The notes below the pieces were generated by a model. It saw nothing but the letters and a program-made list of their open reading frames with translations, ran no database searches and had not been told where the DNA came from. Shown here one piece after another: positions 41,977 to 47,066 of a stretch of DNA of 47,066 bases; positions within the stretch are counted from its first letter, which is position 1, and every line of letters starts with the position of its first letter. The position numbers and the translations under genes are program-made. Origin of the DNA: Hypsibius dujardini (Eukaryota; Tardigrada; Eutardigrada; Parachela; Hypsibiidae); the NCBI GenBank assembly GCA_001579985.1, contig LRSR01006416.1, positions 1-47,066 of the forward strand, given 5' to 3'.

Positions 41977-42484
41977 TAGAGGTGTGCAAACCGCACCGCA
42001 GACCGCACCGCACCGCCGCAAACCGCGCGGCGGTCCGCGGCGGTGCGGTTTTGGACTGCTCGCGGTTTGCGGTGCGGTTGCGGTTAAGAAGTCTGCGGTT
42101 GCGGTTTTGCATTTTTTAACCGCCGCAAACCGTGAAATATCTAAAAACCAATTTAATTGTGCACGATACTCTTTCCGTAGTTTGCGCCACATGGCGCGTC
42201 ATTTGTTTACTCTGGTAAGTTAGGGTTCGTGCTTTTAGTCGGTTCGCAAGTCATTGGAGTCCATAAATGGAACAGAACCGTGCGTTAAACCAGCTGTTCC
42301 GATTTAACGACAATTTTGATCGAATCGAGCGGTTTCTGCGGTGCGGTTGCGGTTAAGAAAAATTTATCCGCGGTCAGCGGCGGTGCGGTTTTGTGAATTT
42401 CTCGCGGTGCGGTGCGGTCGCGGTTAAAAAATTGGGCTGCGGTGCGGTTTGCGGATTGATTTTTTTTAACCGTGCACAGCTCTA
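41977..42484. mobile_element. 508-bp hAT-type MITE with perfect 8-bp target duplication
   Basis: The ends are TAGAGGTGTGCA and, inverted, TAGAGCTGTGCA. The octamer CTGTACGT flanks both sides exactly (41969-41976 and 42485-42492), the hAT hallmark. Subterminal regions are packed with GCGGTGCGGTTGCGG-type words in both orientations. No transposase frame, so it is non-autonomous. Confidence 0.92.
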
Positions 42485-44003
42485 CTGTACGTACATGCTG
42501 GTTGGTATTACAGAAAAAAAATCAAAACAATCAGCTGAGCCATGACGATGCTGCACGCAGTGGTACCAGACGTGCTCTTAGGGAGCTCTCTGAGGCATCA
42601 CTGACGTCTTCTGGGTCCACGCTGCCTACGCATTTTTAGAAACACGCCATCATCGACTCCGGAGCATTTTAAAGTTGCGATGTGATCCATGAGCCTGCAC
42701 GGAGCTCAAGTTTGGTCAGAATTTGCTGTATGATGTGATCTCGATGAAAAAAGAAACGTCGCAGGATATGAAGATTTCGAAGAATTTCGCCGACCTTGGG
42801 CGATTGAATTTTCCATCCTGAAAGAATTTTCAGAGGTTCCAAATGGTCAGTGCTTATGAAGGCCCAAAGAAAATTACCCAAAATGGCCGTTTCAGATGTT
42901 GCATTTCTCATTTTTAAGAAAGACTAGAAAAGTTAGATGATTGGTCGCCCAGGACAAATCCAATTTGTTCCACTGATAGGGAAAATCAAAAATTCAGTTC
43001 AGTCCTGCGCGGTGGTGCCTATCTAACAAGGAGCTTTAAAAGCCCGTTAAATTTACTACAGTTTAGTATTACATTAATATATGTAGGAAATCTTTCTACT
43101 AATTGACTGTACAGCAAATATGTTAGCACAAAGTTTGTATGAAAGGAGCGCCAGCTGTTTTCTCAGACCTCACGGAAAGCGAGGACGTATTTTTGCAAAT
43201 TTTGTGATGGTCACAATCTTTTAGCTTTTGGTGTGGCATTCCGGTAATTCAACCTCCACTCAGCTCAGCCCGTATTTTTCTAATCAGGCATGGTTTGCCT
43301 TACGTTTTGATCAGTGGCGCGCCGAGCTTTGGTTTAAGGGGGGTGTTTTTTATTGTATCCGAAATATTTCCGATAGAACGGAAGGGGGGAGAGTATTGCA
43401 TGACAATTCTCAATCATAATGTTGTTCTCTAATGGAGGACCCATGGGGCACTTTTTTTTACTTTCGAGGGGGTTTTAGATCAACAAAACACCCCCCTCGG
43501 CGCGCCACTGGTCTTGATAACGTTTCAAGGTTTATGTGACCTAAAATCAGAGCAGAACGGCGCTGCCGGTCATCCGCTCAAGTTTCAGAGAAAACAATTT
43601 TCCCTGAGTTATTCTACTAAATCCTGTGTTATCAGATGTCGTTTATTTAGATATATTTTGGCGCTAATACTTGCAATAATCATACAGAAGTGCAACACAT
43701 TTGGTTTTGTGTTTGAACTAAACAAGCTGAAATAGTGATTTCACAAATAGTGTGTGAAAGTTGAGTAAATTGGTATTAGGGACTTTCGGAAGTTCGGGTG
43801 TTTTCGATCAAAGGCTCAACAAACCGCCGTTTCACCAGAATCTGTTGACACTGAACGACAGAGAAATGCATTTTCTATTGAATGAGTGGTGACTTACTGT
43901 CTCGTCTGCAAGAGGAACGGAGCAGTGCTCATTATGATGAGCCAAATAAAGTGGACACATGTTATTTGTATTTACTAACTGACAAATTCGGCTTTAATGC
44001 GTT
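42485..44003. other. Spacer with a second hAT MITE
   Basis: No gene is established. A hydrophobic minor frame (43514-43735, RYILALILAIII) might be a receptor exon but has no support. Confidence 0.35.
43312..43510. mobile_element. 199-bp hAT-like MITE
   Basis: Perfect 15-bp inverted ends (CAGTGGCGCGCCGAG), with inner runs of G near the left and C near the right. Flanks are GTTTTGAT (43304-43311) and GTCTTGAT (43511-43518), an 8-bp duplication with one change. Confidence 0.85.
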
Positions 44004-44336
44004 ATGGGTCCAAAAAATTCAATTCAACCAATACCGGCCGTGGAGGCGGGGAATTCCGACAGGCTCGGAGGAACTTCCCTAGTGAAAACATCGAAAAACA
44101 GGCTGACAGGCTACTTGTTGCTGTTGAAGCTGGTTGCGCATTTGTTTGATATCGTACCGACGGCCTTGATCATTGTCGCGGTCAGCAACCGACGCCTGCC
44201 GCCACCATGCATCTGGGACGCCATTCATTCCGCAGAGCACTTTTTTGCTCTGGTTCAACTGGTGGAGCCCTTCGTCTACTTGGCCACCATGAGAGACCTG
44301 CGTATAGAGTTTCTCTCTCTTCTACGCCTCACATGA
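44004..44336 (+). CDS. C-terminal fragment of a rhodopsin-type 7TM receptor
   Basis: The open frame from ATG 44004 (110 codons) has a polar start, then TGYLLLLKLVAHLFDIVPTA (TM6-like with the conserved Pro), a loop, and a second helix ending VEPFVYLATMRDLRIEF. The EPFVY followed by a basic amphipathic stretch matches the position of the NPxxY motif and helix 8 of class A receptors. TM1-5 are not found upstream within about 1.5 kb. It is therefore a last exon (an AG acceptor is possible near 44082) or a pseudogene piece. The ligand is unknown. Confidence 0.45.
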   Translation: MGPKNSIQPIPAVEAGNSDRLGGTSLVKTSKNRLTGYLLLLKLVAHLFDIVPTALIIVAVSNRRLPPPCIWDAIHSAEHFFALVQLVEPFVYLATMRDLRIEFLSLLRLT

Positions 44337-45233
44337 TAGCCCTGATCTCTTCATTCTCCAAAATTAGCTGATCCGACGCAAGGAGGAAAAATGTTCCTCT
44401 CCGTGTCTTCTCCGTTCCAGGTCAACATCACATCGACGAAATCATTTGGATACCCTTTCAAGAACCGTGCAATCTGTTATCGCAATTTTTCATGTTGTTA
44501 CGGAAGCCTTCCACGTTTATTTTGGTGGATTTATAGTTTCCTTGAAGAAGTGAACTGTAATAATTACACTGTAAGACAGCATGAGTCAGAAATTCAAATC
44601 GGTTTTTACATAATCCAACTTGGGATGCTTTTCAGGGCATCAAAATATCTTGACTTTCTGGGGTTTTTTATAGATCTATAATTATGATCATTTCAACATT
44701 TATTTCATCGACTTGGTTCCGACAACTTTTTTTTCGACAGAATTTCGAAGTTAAAAATGCACTGGATGATTTCATTTCCTCTGATTTGGACTGTAAAACA
44801 TCAATTTTGGGAAACGAATCAATTTAAAGAATGTTGCTACTATCCCTCTCAAAATTCAATTTGAAATTGATTGGCATCATATTATTGAAGTGCAGAGCCG
44901 CATTGCCCTCCACTTGATTTGTTGATTGAAGTGCCTGCTTGCTTGCAATCTCTCGCCCAATCTTCAAACGATTCAGTCCCCACAAACCAAAATAATTGCA
45001 CGCTCCAAATATCAGTTTTGTATTTGAAAGAGACAAATATTTTACATTTGTTTTAAAAGGGAGGACGACTAAGTATCTTCTGAAGTTCTTCCTTTATCCG
45101 GTGGATCAAATGAAACGAACTTCGCGACGTTCAGCTGTCAGTATTTACGGCGACACTGAACCGCAAACTGCCCGTCTCCCTGGCCGGTGAAAAGTGCCGA
45201 GGGACGGTAAACCGCCGGTTTGCGGGACACAAC
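44337..45233. other. Spacer, no gene recognised
   Basis: AT-rich sequence with short frames. The 3' UTR of the minus-strand kinase gene should lie at its right end. Confidence 0.4.
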
Positions 45234-46375
45234 TTATGTTCTGGATCCTGCTAATGGCCCTGCCAACGCCGCCTCAAGTTCTCGGGCAGTGGGACGATGG
45301 GCAGGTGTTCTCAACAGGCAGTTCGCCACTATGGCCCCAAACTTCGGACTAAGGCGAGTTGCGGCAGTTGACTGGTCTGGCGTTGCCCCGCTTTTCACTT
45401 GTTTGATAAACTTGTTAATCTTGCCAGATTCGAACGAGACTATTGTCTTGTCTGCGGTTGTGAATTGGATGTTTCCTTCACCGATCATTTCCAGGACCGT
45501 GCATCCGATACTCCAGACATCGCTGGCTCGCCCGATTCCCGTCGACCGAGCCACGTCCTCATCATCATCCGCACTGAATGCATACGTCAACATCTCAGGA
45601 GACATGTGCAGTATGGTGCCTTCTTTTACCTTCAAACCCCCCACGTTCGTTTTCCCCTCAACCAGTAGGTGGAAATTCTCCATGTCACCCAGTTTGCAGG
45701 TGACTTGATCCATGGTCAGGAAAATATTGTCACCTTTTATGTCGCCGTGAAAGATGGGCAAGGGACGCTCGTGCAGGTACCGTACTGCGGCTACTGTTTG
45801 CTGGAGAAACTCTAGGATTTCCCCCTCGGTCAGCTTTCTTGTCGTGCATAATTCATTTAGAGTACCCCCTGAAAAAAGGGCGTATAAAGTTCAGGCGCTC
45901 GTTCAGGGTCGGCACGGGTTGGAACCAGGACCCTTGCGGTGTGGTTTGTGGTTGCCAAAGAGTCAAAATCCGTTTTTTATCGAAATTAAGTCCAAACTTT
46001 GAACTGCCGTTCTTGATCACTTTAAGCTGCTCGGGGAGTGTTGGGTCTTATTTCAAGGGGCTCAAAAAGTTCAAACTATTTTCACTGGTTGAATGTTTTT
46101 GACTTGCCCGTTGACATTTTTTGTTGGAGAGCTAATGTTAGACCAAAAAAGGATCAACGGGGTCAGATTTGGTACAACGACGAAGCTTTTAAATATTTCG
46201 AAATCAGGGGAGGGGTTTCTGGAACTAAAACTCCACACCTCACGACTTCTAAAAATAGAAGAATTGATTGGCGCCTAACATAGAGTTAACTAAAAAACTG
46301 CCCAATTTTGCCCACCTCTGGCCCACGCCTCAGGGATCCACGTTCCAATTCGAAAGAACCCTCAACAAACCCCTA

Positions 46376-46416
<41 letters not shown>

Positions 46417-47066
46417 GCCTGTTTGTTTGTCTGTCTGTCTGTCTGCTTGCTTGTTTGTCTGTTTGTTTGTCTGTCTGTTTGTCTGTCTGTCTGCCTGTCT
46501 GCATGTCTGCCTCTTTGTCTGTTTGTTTGTTGCGCCCGGAGGGGGGGGGGAGCTGTAGCGAGGGAATATTACCGTCGCAGTACTCCATGAGAACGGCAGT
46601 TTGAGGGCACGGCAGACCGTTCGGTCCAAACGGAAGTACCCCCACCGCCAGATAATGCACAATGTACGGATGATTTAGATCCAGCAGCATAGCTCGTTTG
46701 TCACTTGCGATTGCAGCATTGTGGAGAATTTTCAGCGCCAAAAGTTTATTGGTATTTCCATATCTACCAGTTGGGGAATGTATTAATCAATCGCATTCGA
46801 CTCCCACATTGATTGCGTAAACCGTTCCGAAGCCGCCGATGCCGATAACCGACTCCCAATTGAAAGAGATTTTTCCCGTCGGCGAGTCCGACGTCAGAAT
46901 CTTGAAAGTTAGCTCAGACGAGTCCGCTGACGATCTTGCTTGATGACTTGCTCGAGAGCCTTCCGCTTGCGCGTGGATCAAGAATTCAACCAGCTGCAAG
47001 GCACTCGACTGGTATTGTGGGTCTTCCTCGAAGCACTTCCGACAAAGAAGACGCAGAAGGTCGGTT
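45234..47066 (-). CDS. MAP3K/STE-like protein kinase, divergent; runs off window
   Basis: Exons: 47066-~46790 (open at the edge), ~46763-46573, 45868-45234. The last junction joins in phase 1; the first junction is not resolved. The N-lobe has the Gly-rich loop GIGGFGTVYA and the Lys in LALKIL. The hinge is AVLMEYCDG. The catalytic loop is FHGDIKGDN, where HRD has become HGD but Asp, Lys and Asn are kept. DFG is replaced by DME. SPEM stands for APE, and SDVWSIGCTVLEMI and AHRPTARELEAAL complete the C-lobe. The expected alpha-C Glu seems replaced in DKRAMLLDLNHPYIV. Before this domain, the right-edge exon encodes RKCFEEDPQYQSSALQLVEF, which resembles the end of a kinase C-lobe. The protein may thus have two kinase domains in tandem. 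Confidence 0.82.
46376..46535 (+). repeat. TGTC/TGTT microsatellite in kinase intron
   Basis: About 40 TGTC, TGTT or TGCC words in the intron between kinase exons ~46763-46573 and 45868-45234. Long frames on both strands (CLSVCLSV or RQTDRQTD) are repeat artefacts. Confidence 0.95.

Noticed and set aside
41891-42223. Short frames on both strands with Arg/Ala/Pro-rich peptides
   Set aside because: They are translations of the hAT MITE's subterminal GCGGTGCGG repeats.
45883-46020. tRNA-like GGTTGGAACC stretch
   Set aside because: No cloverleaf can be drawn around it; no tRNA or rRNA gene was found anywhere in the window.

Overview
This is a eukaryotic nuclear segment with intron-rich genes, GT/AG splice sites in matching phases, TATA-type promoters, tetranucleotide microsatellites and many short DNA transposons. 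Two tandem nuclear-receptor paralogues of no subfamily I can name, a secreted alpha carbonic anhydrase, a PGAP2IP/CWH43 orthologue and a MAP3K-like kinase point to a small invertebrate. An ecdysozoan such as a tardigrade would fit, but that is inference; nothing in the window is diagnostic.

1-9.0 kb is a defective Ty3/Gypsy-type retroelement and its flank. In order it holds a 52-bp piece of integrase, a gag-pro remnant (CCHC knuckle, DTG protease), a U UUU UUA slippery heptamer in exactly the right frame for a -1 shift, a C2H2 zinc-finger array, reverse transcriptase (YIDD), and integrase with RNase H and the first catalytic Asp deleted. An envelope-like membrane protein and two related accessory frames follow. 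After these come an A36 tract, a triplicated 88-bp promoter-like repeat ending in a strong TATA box, and a small basic reading frame with one frame break.

9.7-12.7 kb is a two-exon gene for a 474-residue protein of unknown function (+). Its intron carries a dead Tc1/mariner copy with intact inverted repeats and TA duplications. 12.7-16.2 kb is mostly unassigned, with two weak coding remnants.

16.2-26.5 kb holds two tandem nuclear-receptor genes (-), A (16191-~21870) and B (23156-26500). I reconstructed 12 and 11 exons by comparing the paralogues; each has a 22-25 nt microexon. The introns carry AT minisatellites and a Harbinger-like inverted-repeat element with TTA duplications.

28.6-33.1 kb contains three inverted-repeat elements and a six-exon carbonic anhydrase gene (+, 353 aa) with a probable GPI-anchor tail. 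34.0-37.5 kb is PGAP2IP (-, five exons, 720 aa), which belongs to the GPI-lipid remodelling machinery. Divergent from it is a three-exon gene (+, 38206-40840, 386 aa) whose C-terminus resembles the KH-like tail of the DDX46/Prp5 helicase but which has no helicase domain.

42-43.5 kb has two hAT-type MITEs with 8-bp target duplications. 44.0-44.3 kb is a TM6-TM7 receptor fragment. 45.2 kb to the window end is a divergent kinase gene (-) whose N-terminal side appears to end a second, upstream kinase domain.
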